Assembly: GCA_006538405.1 (NCBI GenBank) | Contig: BJKQ01000011.1 | Span: forward strand, 497,501 to 561,500 | Direction of reading: 5' to 3' | From: Hansfordia pulvinata | Taxonomy: Eukaryota; Ascomycota; Sordariomycetes; Xylariales | Length of the DNA stretch: 64,000 nt | Shown here: positions 34,808 to 46,722 of the stretch, piece by piece | Position numbering within the stretch: the stretch's first letter is position 1 | Layout: each line of letters opens with the position of its first letter | Translations under genes and position numbers: made by a program | The notes under the pieces: generated by a model | Seen by the model: only the letters and a program-made list of their open reading frames with translations | Told to the model about the DNA's origin: nothing | The model's database searches: none

Positions 34808-36586
34808 ATGAGCGAACCTGTGGACAATGTTCCTGCGGTAGAGCCCGGCGCCGAGCCTGCTGTGCTGACCTCCGACGCTGAAGTTCCCGATGTCGCTACC
34901 GCCGCCGCCGCCGATGCCGCCGATGTCGCCGCCCCGTCCCAAGCCGGCCCCAAACCGCCCGCCAGCCCCGGCTTGCGCTCCGATAAGCTCAAGGTTCCGG
35001 CTGCCAGGCCCACGGCCCAGTCACGCAACTCCATGAACGGACCCCTCTACATGCAGAACAGCAACAACAAGGTTCTCATCAGAAGGGTCAGGAGAAAGGA
35101 TGACGGCGTCCTGAAGAGCCTTTCCCGCTGGTTCCTCGACAACCAAACAGGTATGCCTCGCATGTGCCCCAATGCGCACGCATCGCCTCCCTTCCACTCG
35201 CCTCGCGCAGCTTGGTCGTTTATGCTGACTCAATGCGCCTCCTAACAGGACTGTCTTTCAACCTGATCGCGCTCGTCTTTCTTGCCCATGTCTGCATCCC
35301 TAAGGCTCGCCCGCACACTCTCAAGTTCTTCACCCTGTCCTACTACAACCCTGCCACGGATGCCTATGCTGCTGGCTCGGACGACTGGTACTTTATCATG
35401 TTTTGCGTCATTCTGGTCACTGGTCTGCGCGCCGGCTTCATGGAGAATATTCTGGCACCCCTGGCCAAGTACTGTGGTATCAACAAGAAGAAGGATGTCA
35501 CCCGCTTCTCCGAGCAGGCCTGGCTCCTGGTTTACTACGGCTTCTTTTGGCCCATTGGATTGGTATGTCAATCCAAACCACTCATGGCCATGAGTACCTG
35601 ATGCTAACTGCGCGCAGTATCTTTACGTCAAGTCGCCCTACTTCCTCAACAACCGTGAACTCTGGACCAACTATCCCAACAGGGAGCTAGCTGGGACCAT
35701 GAAGGCCTATCTGCTCGCGCAATGGGGATTCTGGCTGCAGCAGGTTCTCGTCATCAACATCGAGGAGCGTCGCAAGGACCACTGGCAAATGCTTACCCAC
35801 CACTTTGTTACCATCTCTCTGATTGCCGCCTGCTACGCCTACCACCACACGCGCATCGGCCACCTGATTCTCATGCTCATGGACGTCGTCGACTTGTTCC
35901 TTCCTGTAAGTATTGCACCTGAACGCCTGTGGCCCCTCCGATCGAGCGTTCCTTGGCTAACCCCCTCTTAGCTGGCCAAGTGCCTCAAGTACATGGGCTA
36001 CAACAAGCTCTGCGACCTGACCTTTGTTCTTTTCATGGTGTCGTGGTTCTTCGCCAGGCACGTGTTCTATCTTAGCGCTGTCTGGAGTATTTGGAAACAC
36101 GTACCCGAGATCATGCCCCTGGGCTGCTGGAAGGGCACCAACGGAAACATCATCGGCCCCATCCCCGCTCCGGAAGGCTTCTCCCATATCCTCGAGCCCT
36201 TCACCAACCCTGAGGGTCTGGTTTGCTACACCGAGCCCATCAGATTCGCTTTCCTGGCCGTCCTGTTGTTCCTTCAACTCATAACGATTGCCTGGTTTTT
36301 CATGATCATCAACGTCGCTATCCGAGTTCTGAAAGGCCAGGGCGCTGACGACACGCGAAGCGACGACGAAGGCGCAGGTGAGGAGGAGGAGAACGAGGAT
36401 GAATTCGAGTACGCCGAAGCCCAGGCAGTGGAGGAAGAGGTCGGCGTGGAATCGATCGACCTCAAGGGTTGGGAGCGACGGGCCGGCGTTAAGAAGAACG
36501 CGTCCTCTTCCGGTGTCAGTTTGCCCGGCCACAGCGATCGCAAGGAGTTATTGGGGCGCATTGGGTGCGAAAAGCAAGTCGACTAA
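34808..36586 (+). CDS. lag1: Ceramide synthase (LAG1/LAC1, TLC domain)
   Basis: ER acyl-CoA-dependent ceramide synthase that N-acylates sphingoid bases. Four exons: 34808-35150, 35249-35562, 35618-35905, 35972-36586; GT-AG introns of 98, 55 and 66 bp; about 519 residues. A variable Ala/Pro-rich N-terminus (about 110 residues) precedes the TLC domain with several TM segments. The Lag1 motif includes DHWQMLTHHFVTISLIAACY, with the catalytic His pair, and ends at MDVVDLFLP. YNKLCDLTFVLFMVSWFFARHVFY follows. The C-terminal tail is strongly acidic (EEEENEDEFEYAEAQ), a feature of fungal enzymes and a possible CK2 site as in yeast Lag1. The start was chosen at the first ATG after the pyrimidine-rich leader (CAACCATGAGC). 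Which of the two fungal paralogues this is cannot be told from here. Confidence 0.95.
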
Positions 36587-37359
36587 AGCATTGCATTGAC
36601 TTGACGAGCGTGTCCGCATCTTCGGATCAGCGCAAGCAAGCGCATGGCCTTTGATGGGTGCTGTTTAGACCGGCCCTTTCTTGTCATTCAGCGCGTTGTA
36701 GCGCATATGCGTGGATACCAGCTGGTGGTGGGCGGCTGGCACGGCTCGAGGCTCAACTATGCCCGAACCTTTTGCCCACTTTGGCTTTTGTTCTTTTCCG
36801 CACTTGATTTTTATTCCATCATGAGATACCTTGGGAACCGCAGTTCATATGCGGAAGGAAAAAGGCACGCTTGATGACGATACGAGAAGAGGTCAGCGCG
36901 GAGACGGGCAAATCAGACTCGGACCGTGGCCGACCAGGACAGGACGAAAAATACAGCTGTATATATAGATTTCAAACTCAGCATCATGCCCACGCATCCC
37001 TCGAACCCTCCACAATGCAATGATTCCAGCACATCCCTAGATTGAGTCTTTCGATTGGCGATGACTGACTGTGTCACCAACTTCCATGGGTCGACGTCAC
37101 CGCCTTCTGAGCTCTCAGACATCAAGGTGCTTCTGATTAGCAATACGTGATTCGCACTCCTCTCAACAGCACGTTGTGAACACGGGGGCGAGCAACATGA
37201 GCGCACCAAGTGGGACATGATGTTATTTCCCGAACACCTGTCTCTTCGCCCAGAACTAACTCGATCCACCATTCCCCCTTTCCGCTGCCCCTGTTTAACG
37301 TTGAAACTCACCAGCCATCCAGGGGCAGTAATCCGCAACCCGTTGATACCCAGCAGTCG
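36587..37359. terminator. 3' intergenic region between convergent genes
   Basis: A 0.77-kb spacer between the ceramide synthase stop and the DUF6594 gene stop; nothing recognised. Confidence 0.5.
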
Positions 37360-38586
37360 TCAAAGCCCAGCTATCGTGCCTGTCAAGAAGACGACGTTGA
37401 CAGCGGCATACCTGTCATTCGTGCGATTGTCGTGTCAGAGAAGATAGGCCGTCGCGTATTATAAGAGCCAAGCTGGCGGCGAAGAGGAGAGAAAGGGGCC
37501 TGGAAAGGGTGGGAGGGGAAAACGGGGCGTACGCAGCTGTGGCAGCAAAGATTTCAATCATGCGGGCGTTGGTCATGAGAGCCAGGGCGCAAGAGAAGAT
37601 GGCCGAGGCGGCGACGACGACGCCCAGCTTGGCGCCGCCGCCCTGCACGAAGTACAGCGCGACGATGGAGCACATGGGCAGCAGGGAGGCGACGACGGCC
37701 ACAAAGGCTCGAGCGGCGGTTTCGAGGAAGCTGTCGGTGTAGATGTAATAGCCGCTGCAGCTCGGGTCTTGCGAAAGGTCCTGCGCCGGGGAAATCAGTC
37801 TGCTGTCAACACGGGTTCCTTGGGGTTTCGATATGGACGGTCTCGCTCCTGTAAATTCCGACTGCCATCTCCCCAACACGTCCACTCCGGATTTCTTTCC
37901 TATCTGACCCTCATCTCCATTGCGCTTCTGGAGGAGAGTGCCATATACCTTTATTTTGCTGGTGATCCGTCCGTTCCATCTGGGCATGAAGTCCTGGGCG
38001 AACCAGCGTGAGAAGGCGTCTGGAGACGAGCGCGTCTTGACGGCGACGAGGTCGTTGTCGTAATCCTTCGAGTATGAGTCGCAATCTGGGCCGAGCAAAG
38101 GGTAGTTGCCCATGTCCTTCCTCTTCCACCACTCGCGCAACAAGCCAAGGTCATACTCCGAGGGCGGGCCGAGCCGCGCGACCTTGGCCTGCGTGAGGAG
38201 TGTCTGGTCTGCACGATACGGGTGGTAGATTGCCCAGCTATTAGCTGCCCGGCGCCGTCGTGCGCGGAGTGGGAGCGCAAGGGGGGAAGCGCCTTACTAT
38301 ACTGCTCGAGCTTGCCCCTGATGTCGAGCATCTTATTCCATTGTTCCTTGTCCTTCTCGCAGGTGCCGTGGGATATCCACCACCAGTCTTTGTTGAAATA
38401 CTCCCCGTTTTCATCAGCTGCGTCGCGGCGTCGAAGATTCTCTAGGTCGCGCTCCAGGTGCGTCAGCTCGGCTTGGAGATGCAGGAGGTTCTGCGCGTTG
38501 AGGCTACGGAAGCGTCTGAATATTGCGTTCTCCTCCTGCACGCCCATGAACTGGCTGATCTTGGCGTACCCTTCCGCGGTGTCCAT
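37360..38586 (-). CDS. DUF6594 family membrane protein
   Basis: A fungal-specific family of unknown function, expanded in many ascomycetes. Four exons: 38586-38298, 38208-37949, 37780-37533, 37411-37360, giving about 282 residues. Two introns (168 and 121 bp) are partly or wholly open in frame and were called from donor/acceptor and family fit. The N-terminus has GYAKISQFMGVQEENAIFRR and LNAQNLLHLQAELTHLERDL, typical of the family, followed by a soluble middle with EYDLGLLREWW. The C-terminus is three closely spaced TM segments: ARAFVAVVASLLPMCSIVAL, KLGVVVAASAIFSCALAL and, after TNARMIEIFAATAAYA, AVNVVFLTGTIAGL. The last exon is 17 codons and restores the conserved end that a single-ORF call would lose. 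Confidence 0.85.
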
Positions 38587-39121
38587 GGCATTCGAAATTC
38601 GATGTTGTCGCTCACGTCGGTGAATGTAAGATTGCGGGGTACGAAATGCGATATATAAATGTCACCTCTCATATTCCATAATCGAACAGATGGACGTGTG
38701 ATACGCGTACGCCCTTAGGTACCCTGTTGATTGGAGGCATCGCTGATCATGTGGCATCAAACAAGTTGACGCCCGACTCAGCCTCGGACCTCTGTCACCT
38801 TGCATATTCCTAGTGCGGGGGCTGACCAGGCTGATTCCCCTTCCACCCTATAAAATGTCTTTGCCGCCTCAAGTCGGGTCACGGAGCCGCCGTGAGGCCA
38901 GTCCGGATTGGCCGATGTCCCGTGTGGGCCAGATGGCGTGGCCAGCCTGCATCACCGTCGGCTGTGTCTGATGACATGTAAACCAGAATGAAGGCAGCAG
39001 CACAGCCACAGGCAAGAGCCCAGTAGCTGGCCTAAATAGCCAGTTACGCCACCTGCAATCACGGTGAGTTCTCCCGTTACACATCTTCATTTGTCGCATC
39101 GCTCAATTTTAGTCTCACACA
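38587..39121. promoter_or_regulatory. Divergent promoter region
   Basis: A 535-bp spacer between the DUF6594 start (-) and the retropepsin-like gene start (+). No gene seen. A TATAAA-containing string (CCTATAAAATG, near 38847) lies about 270 bp before the + start. Confidence 0.5.
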
Positions 39122-40110
39122 ATGGCTGGCCCCGATGAGTCAGGAATGCCTGACATCAATGAACAGGAAGCGGAGTTTGAGGAAATGGAACTTGAAACGC
39201 GACGTTGGAAACAAGCGGGTTACTTAATAAGCCATGAAGGCTCTAACACCGCCCATGCGAGATGGCTCGAAGACCGGCAATCAAGACCGCAACAGCCACA
39301 GCCATCAGAAACAGTGCCTGAACAGAGCAGCAGCGCAAACGACGATGTCCAACAAAATGCTCAAGTAAGTGCACACTCCAGAGAGCCCGCCTGCACAGGG
39401 AGACGGCCAGGCCCCCCGGGTCGAGGCCTCCGAACGCTGACGCCTGTCTCGAGTCACGCCCGTACCAGTACGTGGGATCTCCATATATTGAGCCAGGACC
39501 GGCCTCCTCCAACACAGGGAGGCAAAGACAATGGGAGGGCCGAGTATACTGGGGCGCCATCCACCTCCCTGGTGAGATCAGATATAATGTACGCATGGAT
39601 AACGGTACAGGAACCGATCGCAGTTGGATTCACCCAAGTCTGGTCAGAAGCTTCGGCTTGGAGACAACAAGACCTGAACCCGCGATCACCTACCACGACC
39701 CCTACCACGACCTTGGAGAAGGCCCCATCTGGGCGACGGAGTCGGTCAAGTTTGAATGGTCCGGCAAAAACGACGTGACGTACAGTGAGACGTGTTTGTT
39801 GGCCCCGAGAAGTCAGCGATTGATGTGGTGCTTGGAAGTACGTTCATCAACAAGTACGGCAGTGTCGAAGACGTGTGCGCGACGGAGCCTATTCAGATCC
39901 CAGCGCACTGTTTGATGGTATTACCGGAAAAGTCGGTAAGCTAGCCGTTTGTGCCGTACTGCCGGATGCTGTCCTGAACTCTGATACTGACCGGTCCAGG
40001 ATGAGGACAAGGACGAAGAGGAGAAGCGCAAGGAAGAGCATGAGAAGAAGAAGCAAAAGCTGAGAGAGGAACAGGAGCGCCGACGTCAAGGGGGTGAAGG
40101 CTCGTCCTGA
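39122..40110 (+). CDS. Retropepsin-fold-like fungal protein with acidic/basic tail, one frameshift as assembled
   Basis: Exons 39122-39364, 39469-39935, 40000-40110 with introns of 104 and 64 bp. After a hydrophilic N-terminus with QEAEFEEMELETRRWKQAGY, a small beta-rich domain contains GEIRYNVRMDNGTGTDRSWI, a hydrophobic strand-Asp-x-Gly pattern like the retropepsin active loop. It ends AIDVVLGSTFINKYG, resembling the matching LG element. Here the loop is D-N-G rather than D-T/S-G, so activity is doubtful. The frame breaks near 39793-39797. The upstream frame ends ...VTYSET and the downstream frame begins FVGPEKSAIDVVLG; one more T in that TTT run joins them. The C-terminal exon is a charged helix (EEEKRKEEHEKKKQKLREEQ). 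The fold assignment is inference from pattern only. Confidence 0.65.
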
Positions 40111-43100
40111 GGAGGTTTGTGTGGATGGGCGACAATAGACGTCGCCACCATAGGAGGATTAGCAGGCGAAGAAGGGAAACAGGGGCCGGCGCGGGGACAT
40201 GGTGCGACACAGTACACATCGAGTTCAGTTCTTCATCGATGTTGAATGCTGATTTTTTTCGGAGACCATTCACCTCAAATGAGCGTCATGCCACAGCGAT
40301 GCGGTCTATCCGGTGGTGGGCGCGGTCCATTCACTGCAGTATTTGATATTGGATTCAGACGCCTTGTTCACTTTCACGCTGGAGACGGAAACATCGGAGA
40401 CCTCGTATGCAAGCCTTATGATACTACGGAGTGACAGAGAGGCACGCAGGGGGTCGCAGGGCGCCCGTCGAGGGTGGGTCCCGAGAGATGTCGTGTTCCG
40501 CGGGTGATATGTCCAATGGAGATGTAGTGGATGCCGGGGATGTTGATAGCACGTTACCCACACACCACGTTCAAGCGTGCTGTCGTGAACAAGTGGGCAA
40601 AGTAGAGACGTCACCACACGTGCGTGTAGACTCATTTCAATTTCGCCCACATCACGTGGACCGGACTTCTGCTTTTCATGTAACGGAAAAGGCTCTCAAG
40701 ATTTGGTATCACCAGTCACAGTCCAACACCAACACAGTGGGCAGGTCTTGACCCGTCCTCCGGTAGACACAGTCGCGAAGGCACTTCTTGGTCAGGCACT
40801 GGTACCAAAGCACCCAAAGGTTGCGAGGCGCTGTAAGCTGATGAACCTGGAGTTTTCTCGGACGCCTGTAGTGGCCTTCACCCAGCAGGGAGGGTCGACC
40901 CACGCACCTCTTGATCGGGCAGCTGGATATCAGGGTGCTTCCCGGCAGCAGGGCTTGTCTGAAGCGCTCAAATTATGAGATGACACTGAGGCTTCCCTAT
41001 GAGGTCAAATCATTCTAGTATCGCAAGCGAGAAGGCACCCAGTACCGCTCATTGACTCACTGCTCGAAGAAGAGAGGGATGCATACAACGCCTCTCGTCT
41101 ACGGGCCGTTGCCAAGTCAAACTGTGGCTATCCACGGCCGTGGATGAAGGTGGTTCTGAGGATGGCGCCGGCCTCAAGTCGCCCATGACTCGTCGAGCTT
41201 CCGACAGTGCTCGTCTTCAGCAGACACGAGCCTACCGCGTGAACGCCCCGTGTCGTGTGATGCGGCCTGCCGTGTCTGTTCCTCGAGACAGGAGAAAGAA
41301 GAGTATGCTTTTCGATTGAGCGCCATAGGAGCGTTCGCATTGCTGAAGTGCATAAATAGAGAGATGGCAGACTGAGCCATCTAGCGAATTCTATCCGCAG
41401 AAATCGAGGCTTTACACATCCCATCTTGAAAGATGAAAGAGGGGCCAACCATCGTATTCTGCGAGAGATTCAGGGCAGCCGTATATGTCTGATACCTTTG
41501 GACAAAGCAATACCGACGAGGGAGGCAGCTCCACTGAAGGGGCTGGGCTAGCCAGCAGCGAGCCGCAAGATAGATGCCGGTAGCCGTAGACTCAGCTCTA
41601 TGGGAGAGGCGAGGCTTCCGGCCGCTTTCACGCTCGTATTCAGTGCACCAGGCATGCTCTATCCGCAACAAATAGGGGTATTGGTCGTCAATTCGCAAAG
41701 GGGCTCGAGCGGGCCGGGTCACTGCTAGTGAGACGGGGCGAAGCGGCCGCAAGGCGGCTGCGGTGAACCTGAATAGACGAGGTTCACGGAGGATGAAAGG
41801 AGAAGAGTTGAAGCTTCGAAGCCCGAGCCAACATCATCATTGAGGGAGATGTTGACTACTGACCAGGAGGGGGCTCCTCTGCATTATTCCCGCTCCGAGA
41901 GCCAGACGCGCCTACGAGTGGTCGTAGCTACCTACCTACATAAACTTTACAGCCCCCACTGCGGCCGTGTTGGTCCCCAGCACGGATGTCTGTTCGCCAT
42001 TAGATGCAGGCAGCAGGGATCCTGGACGTTACACCCGGGGTCTGCCTGGGACCCAAGGCCCTCGTACTGCCCGGGGTAGGGGTGCCTCAATCCCTTGCTT
42101 GCGGTGAACAGCTGTCGCGGAGGCTGAGCCACTCGCCAACTCAGTCGTCTCGGGGCTCGCCGGCATGGCGCTTCTGCGGTAGCATTCTGCCTTTCGGGAC
42201 CCTGTTTTTGGTCATTAGAGAGAGAGGGAGGGACAGGGCGGTAAAGCCCGGTTGAGTAAGCCTCCTCTTCGACTTGTCTCGGGAAGCTGCTGAAAGGCAG
42301 GGAGCACGCGAGTGGGTGGGGTGGTTTGCCGTCAGCGAGAAAGCAAGACAAGCTTTGCCATGGCACGCACGTAGGAAGTCGTTGTTGCTCAAGACGAGCA
42401 TCGGCTGGCATGACTAAAAAGAAGTGGGCGAGACCGTAGATCGTTCGGGGTCTTCCGAGCTTGCACTCCCCACCGCTGATCTGCTAGATGTCTGTGCAAC
42501 ACACATATGGGAGGCAGTCGGGTTCTCTGCTCGACGCGAAGCAGGGTCAATACCAACTATTCGTACATAAATGACACCGATGGCTGCCCACAGGCTCGGG
42601 CTGTCCGGTGAAGTGGCACAAGAAAGCGCACGCAGCGGTCGGTCGTCGTAAGGCTTCTCCCCAAATGCTGGCCGTGGCGCGTCAGGCCTTGAGCTTCTCG
42701 AGGCTCAGCGGGTTCTTCGGAGGCGACCCTGTCTGTCATTCAGGACAATGACGGTCAGGTCAGAGGTCATCGTATGACAGCCGGAACGACACGCGCCCTT
42801 CATCTCTCCCTTGCCGTCTCACAAGCAACGAGAATGTGACACGACAAGACACGAGAGCCTGCCTTCCCGTGAGGGCTATTTTTGGTTATGCTGGGACCGG
42901 GAGAACCCCACAGGGCGGTGGCAAAGAGAGATGGCCAAGATGGAAAATGGAAATGATCGGCTCTCGTAAACGCGGTCGAGAGATGCCAGGCGCCGCCTTT
43001 CGAGCCTGACGTTAGATTACGAGTAGTGTTAGTTATCATCTAGTCCCCAACGAGCACCAATGCTACAAACGGATATGTACGCGCATTCGTACGCAGGAGT

Positions 43101-44328
43101 GGGCAGTGCTGCGCCATGCGGCATCATGGCATTCGCCAGGCGAGGGGTTGAGATGCTCGTACTCAAGGCAACCCTGCCAAGACAGAGAGGGCTGGCGTAC
43201 GGTCTGTGAGCGAGCGCGGTGGCGTACTCGGCTGTCGGTGGAGAGGCAGGGCCTTATTCCCTCGACGGAATTCCCAACTCGGTGCTCCCTCACCACTTTG
43301 AACGTAGGTGTTCCAACTCTTGATTCCATCAAACTGCTCTCTCGAATACTCAGCCTCTGCGGCTAGCTGCCAGTCTCAGTCTCAGTCCATTTAGGTTACT
43401 GATGAACAATCTCTCTGGCGGTATCTGTAGTCCGTACGCGTACGAGTGCCCCGTAGCTGCAAGACCAAACCAGCGTGCTGGTCCCCCCGTCTCCGCAAAG
43501 GGGCAGCGATCGGCCGCACCAGTGGACCACATCTGGGCCAGCTGCTCGAAGGCCTTGCAGACACGATGCGGGGACGGGCTGGCGGGCGTATTTCATGCGT
43601 TGAACCAGTCGCCTCAAGTGGGGCGGCACTTGATGGGACTGATGAGGCGGCGGTCGGATCAGGGGCGCTGCGGTCGATGTTACGTTGTGTCGTTTCGTGG
43701 CGCCCGACTCTCGGTCCCCTTGCCTCGAAGAACCCTGGCAGGCCAGCTGTGGGGGAGGCGGCCGCCGCGGCAGGCTCATTCCCCGGCGGGAGGGGCTTGT
43801 CGGGAGGACAGGGGCAGGGAACGGCGTGCACGGGTACGAGTAGATGGGTGCCCTCCGCTCTGATCTGTCGTGGGCCCAGTGATCGATCGTGGTTCTTGGT
43901 TTTGACGTGGGCCCTGATCTACGAGCACTCGGGGGTATCGTGAGTAGGGAGGACCTTGTGCTATGGCAAGAGTGTGGGAAAATCAGAAATGGGGGCGAAC
44001 CAACACATCTCACTCACGGAGCTGGTCAGCAGTCGATGGGCGTGATCGAGTGTGCAAATGGGCTAACGCTCACACTAGAACGCAATGTTGTCGACATCGT
44101 ATCTGAGTTAGCCGTACGAACGCGTCGACAACCTCGCAAGAGGTACCTATCTTCATTTGTGGGCGGGAGAGCACAAAAGTAACGAGGCAGGCACCCGAGC
44201 AGGTGGGAGGTGGCTTCCGTGCTACTGGATTTCAAGATGTATGTACCTGAGATACCCCTATAGGACGGGTATGGAGAGCAGGTGGTGGTGGTTAGGTAGG
44301 ACATCCATAGGTACCCACAGCCTTCAAG

Positions 44329-44338
44329 GTACGAGTAC
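44329..44338. repeat. GTACGAGTAC motif copy
   Basis: Exact copy, about 475 bp upstream of the small secreted protein gene. Confidence 0.85.
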
Positions 44339-44760
44339 TGGCGTTTGGCTTCACCGGCACGGCCCAAGCAAGCGGATCCATCATCCATCCATCCCGGCAC
44401 TTTTTCCTGTCCAACCACCACGAAGCCGACCGGGGCTGAGAGGGTCCCGCGGGGCTGAGCCGGCTGACGACCGATGCTTCTGCCGTCGATGCCGCTTCGG
44501 GTGCTTTGATTGGGGCTTTGCTGTGTTGTTGACGTCCATCTTTCTCGTATCCCGACTTGGGTACAATCCGATCTGAGCTTCATCACTGTCCAGTCCCGCG
44601 TCCAACAGCGTCGCCATCCCAGGTATAAGAGGACGGCTCTCGCACCGCCAACATCAGCTCAACTTTTATCATCATCAGCTTCATCATCAGCATCAACAGC
44701 CACTTCCACCATCACCAATAATCTCTAATCGCACTCTCACAACTTTCCATCACTTTCCCA

Positions 44761-44806
44761 CCACCACCACCACCATCACCACAACAACAACAACAACAAC
44801 AACAAC
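44761..44806 (+). repeat. CAC/CAA-repeat leader
   Basis: CACCACCAC then CAACAACAAC trinucleotide repeats immediately before the ATG at 44814. Unstructured CAA-rich leaders are common before well-translated fungal genes, so it is likely 5' UTR. Confidence 0.7.
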
Positions 44807-44813
44807 CGGCATC

Positions 44814-45285
44814 ATGCAGTTCACCAGCGTCATCGCCGCCGCCGTCGCCACCCTGGCCGTCGGCTCCCAGGCCGCTGCTATCGGCGCCCGCGACGACCGT
44901 GTCGCCCAGTTCCGCATCTTCGGCGAGAAGGGCTGCAGCAACCTCAACTACGGCTTCTACACCGTCGACCGCTCCCAGGCCGAGGAGTGCTCTGCCTTCG
45001 GCACTGCTGCCGGTTCCACCGGCGTCCGCTCCGTCCTCTACGAGCAGTACCAGGACCCCAACTGCCACCGTGAGTCTTCCTACCTTACCCAGTCTTCACC
45101 TCCTGTCCTGTCCCCTCTCCAGGATCTCCACGCTGACAAGCACCGCAGTCGTCGTCTACTACGACTCCAACTGCACCGAGGGCAACGGCGTCCATCCCAG
45201 CCAGGGTGTCTGCACCAACTTCAAGGAGGAGCCCGTCCACCCTTACCAGTCCTGGAAGGTTGAGTGCAAGTCGGACTCTGCCTAA
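44814..45285 (+). CDS. Small secreted cysteine-containing protein
   Basis: Exons 44814-45069 and 45149-45285 with a 79-bp intron (GTGAGT...CGCAG), giving about 130 residues. A signal peptide (MQFTSVIAAAVATLAVGSQA) precedes a mature protein with six Cys, one each in KGCSN, EECSAF, NCH, NCTEG, VCTNF and ECKSD. Six is compatible with three disulfides. The pattern FRIFGEKGCSN...FYTVDRSQAEEC...VVYYDSNCTEG...VCTNF resembles small secreted proteins of unknown function seen in many ascomycetes; some are candidate effectors. No catalytic motif is seen and I assign no function. Confidence 0.85.
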
Positions 45286-46298
45286 TTGGCACGAGACATG
45301 CATGCTTCGTCAATTGAAAAGGCTCTTATCATGGAGCGCCGGACTGGGGACAAGATCTTGAGCTTTTGATTTTTTGTTTTCTGATTTATTGCATTGACAC
45401 ACAAACGTACAAACAGCAACACACAGACGTATATAATGTTGGCGTTTCACACGAACGACCAAGACGACGAATCACGAACTTGGGCTACATAATTAGCTAG
45501 ATAGACACGCCACACACCCCACACGCTACACGCATCTCGCACAGAATGGCTCCTCGGAGCATAATGGATATATCGCACATACTTTCCTCTCTGTTCTACC
45601 ATCACTCAAGTGAACTCGTGACTGCTTGGCCCGCAAGTCCCAAACTGAGATAACTAGCACGGCGGCGAGCCACCAGCCCGTCGAACAGGCACAGTCCGGT
45701 GCGAATTTGAACTGACCCTCATTCATAAGTACGTTACTTGTTCTTACCTCACCTTGCTCTAAGAACAAGCACGTACGCTTCCTCTCCCATTCCATCTTCC
45801 CCTTCGACAGCAAATCATCCCAAACCCAATCCCATACGGCCGAGAAATAAACTCGAGCAGCAGCCCCATCGACCAACTACCCCAGACACAAGATGACCAG
45901 AGCCGCTCCCATCCAGAACCCAACCTCTTGCTTCATACCCACCCTCGAGAAGGAAAACCCCCAGCAGGAGAGCCCAGATATCAAGCGTCAGAAAACATAG
46001 GCGGGGCCTTGAAAAGAAACTCACCTCTCTCGCCAGACACTGGCGCATGCTTCTTTCGAGCCCACCCACAACGCGTGGAACGCCTCCGTCGCACCGCAAA
46101 GCAGGCGAGAGGGAAGGGGCGGGGGGAGGTCGCCTGGGGAAGTTCTGCAACTCACCCCAGGCGCGGAACCGCCTTTCCGGAGCTTACCCGAGCCCCCGAG
46201 AGAAAGAAAGGTGTGTGTGTGTGTGGGCTGCTCTACCACCACTACCAACGCCGCGGCCGCGGCGGCCGCCGCAACAGCTGGCTTGCTCAAAATGCTTG
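45286..46298. terminator. 3' intergenic region between convergent genes
   Basis: A 1-kb spacer with a short TTTTGATTTTTTG stretch just after the secreted protein stop and no coding feature recognised. Confidence 0.5.
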
Positions 46299-46498
46299 CT
46301 AGTACTCGAGCGCCTCGAAGCCCAGGCCCTCGTCGAACGGGTTCTGCGCCGCGATCTCCGCGCACACGTCCCAGATGGTCTCGCCGCCGCCGCTGTCGTT
46401 GCCGGGGCTGGGGCTGGGGCTGGACTCACCTGGTGATTTGCTGCTGCTGCTGCCGGCTCTGCTGTTGGCCGGCATGTTCGCGGGGCGGGAGGACGCGC

Positions 46499-46537
<39 letters not shown>

Positions 46538-46722
46538 CGCTGCTGTAAGCCGAGTCGGAGGCAGCGTCGGCGGCAGCGGCAGCGGCTCTCGTCTCGAACT
46601 TGTCGCGCAGCGCGCCGACGCGGGGGCCCGCTGCGCGGGGCAGGGGCCGGGCGGTCGCGGTGATTGTTGTCGCGGCGGGCTTGGCTGCGCTGCGGCGGTG
46701 GTGCTGTGGCGGGGGACATCAT
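46299..46722 (-). CDS. Poly-Ser protein with conserved C-terminus, one frameshift near the start
   Basis: Not a recognised family. The C-terminal part reads VGALRDKFETRAAAAAADAA, then SDSAYSSD and a run of about 13 Ser, RASSRPANMPANSRAGSSS, and ends ETIWDVCAEIAAQNPFDEG plus LGFEALEY. The ending looks non-repetitive and folded. The likely start MMSP (46722) is in a different frame. If the GGGGG run at 46711-46715 had one base fewer, MMSP would continue PQHHRRSAAKPAATTITATA into the C-terminal frame, giving about 140 residues. A GTGAGT string at 46424-46429 would make a donor, but the only nearby acceptor leaves a 37-bp intron, so I read it as coding. The Ser run is encoded by the CTG repeat at 46501-46536. 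Confidence 0.55.
46501..46536. repeat. (CTG)12 trinucleotide repeat
   Basis: Twelve CTG units on the + strand; read on the - strand in the coding frame they encode poly-Ser (AGC). Confidence 0.95.

Larger units (their letters stand above)
40111..44813. other. Long intergenic region, no gene seen
   Basis: About 4.7 kb with no supportable coding region; frames of up to about 200 codons overlap on opposite strands with no recognisable domain. One exact GTACGAGTAC lies at 44329-44338, with near copies around 43434-43445 and 43833. A (CAN)n-rich 5' leader of the next gene ends the region. Confidence 0.5.

Noticed and set aside
46386..46440. Intron in the poly-Ser gene starting at GTGAGT
   Set aside because: The only close acceptor leaves 37 bp, and the read-through sequence fits the C-terminus in frame.
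46211..46663. + strand frame with poly-Cys and poly-Ala
   Set aside because: It is the mirror of the CTG repeat and of the real - strand gene ending at 46299.
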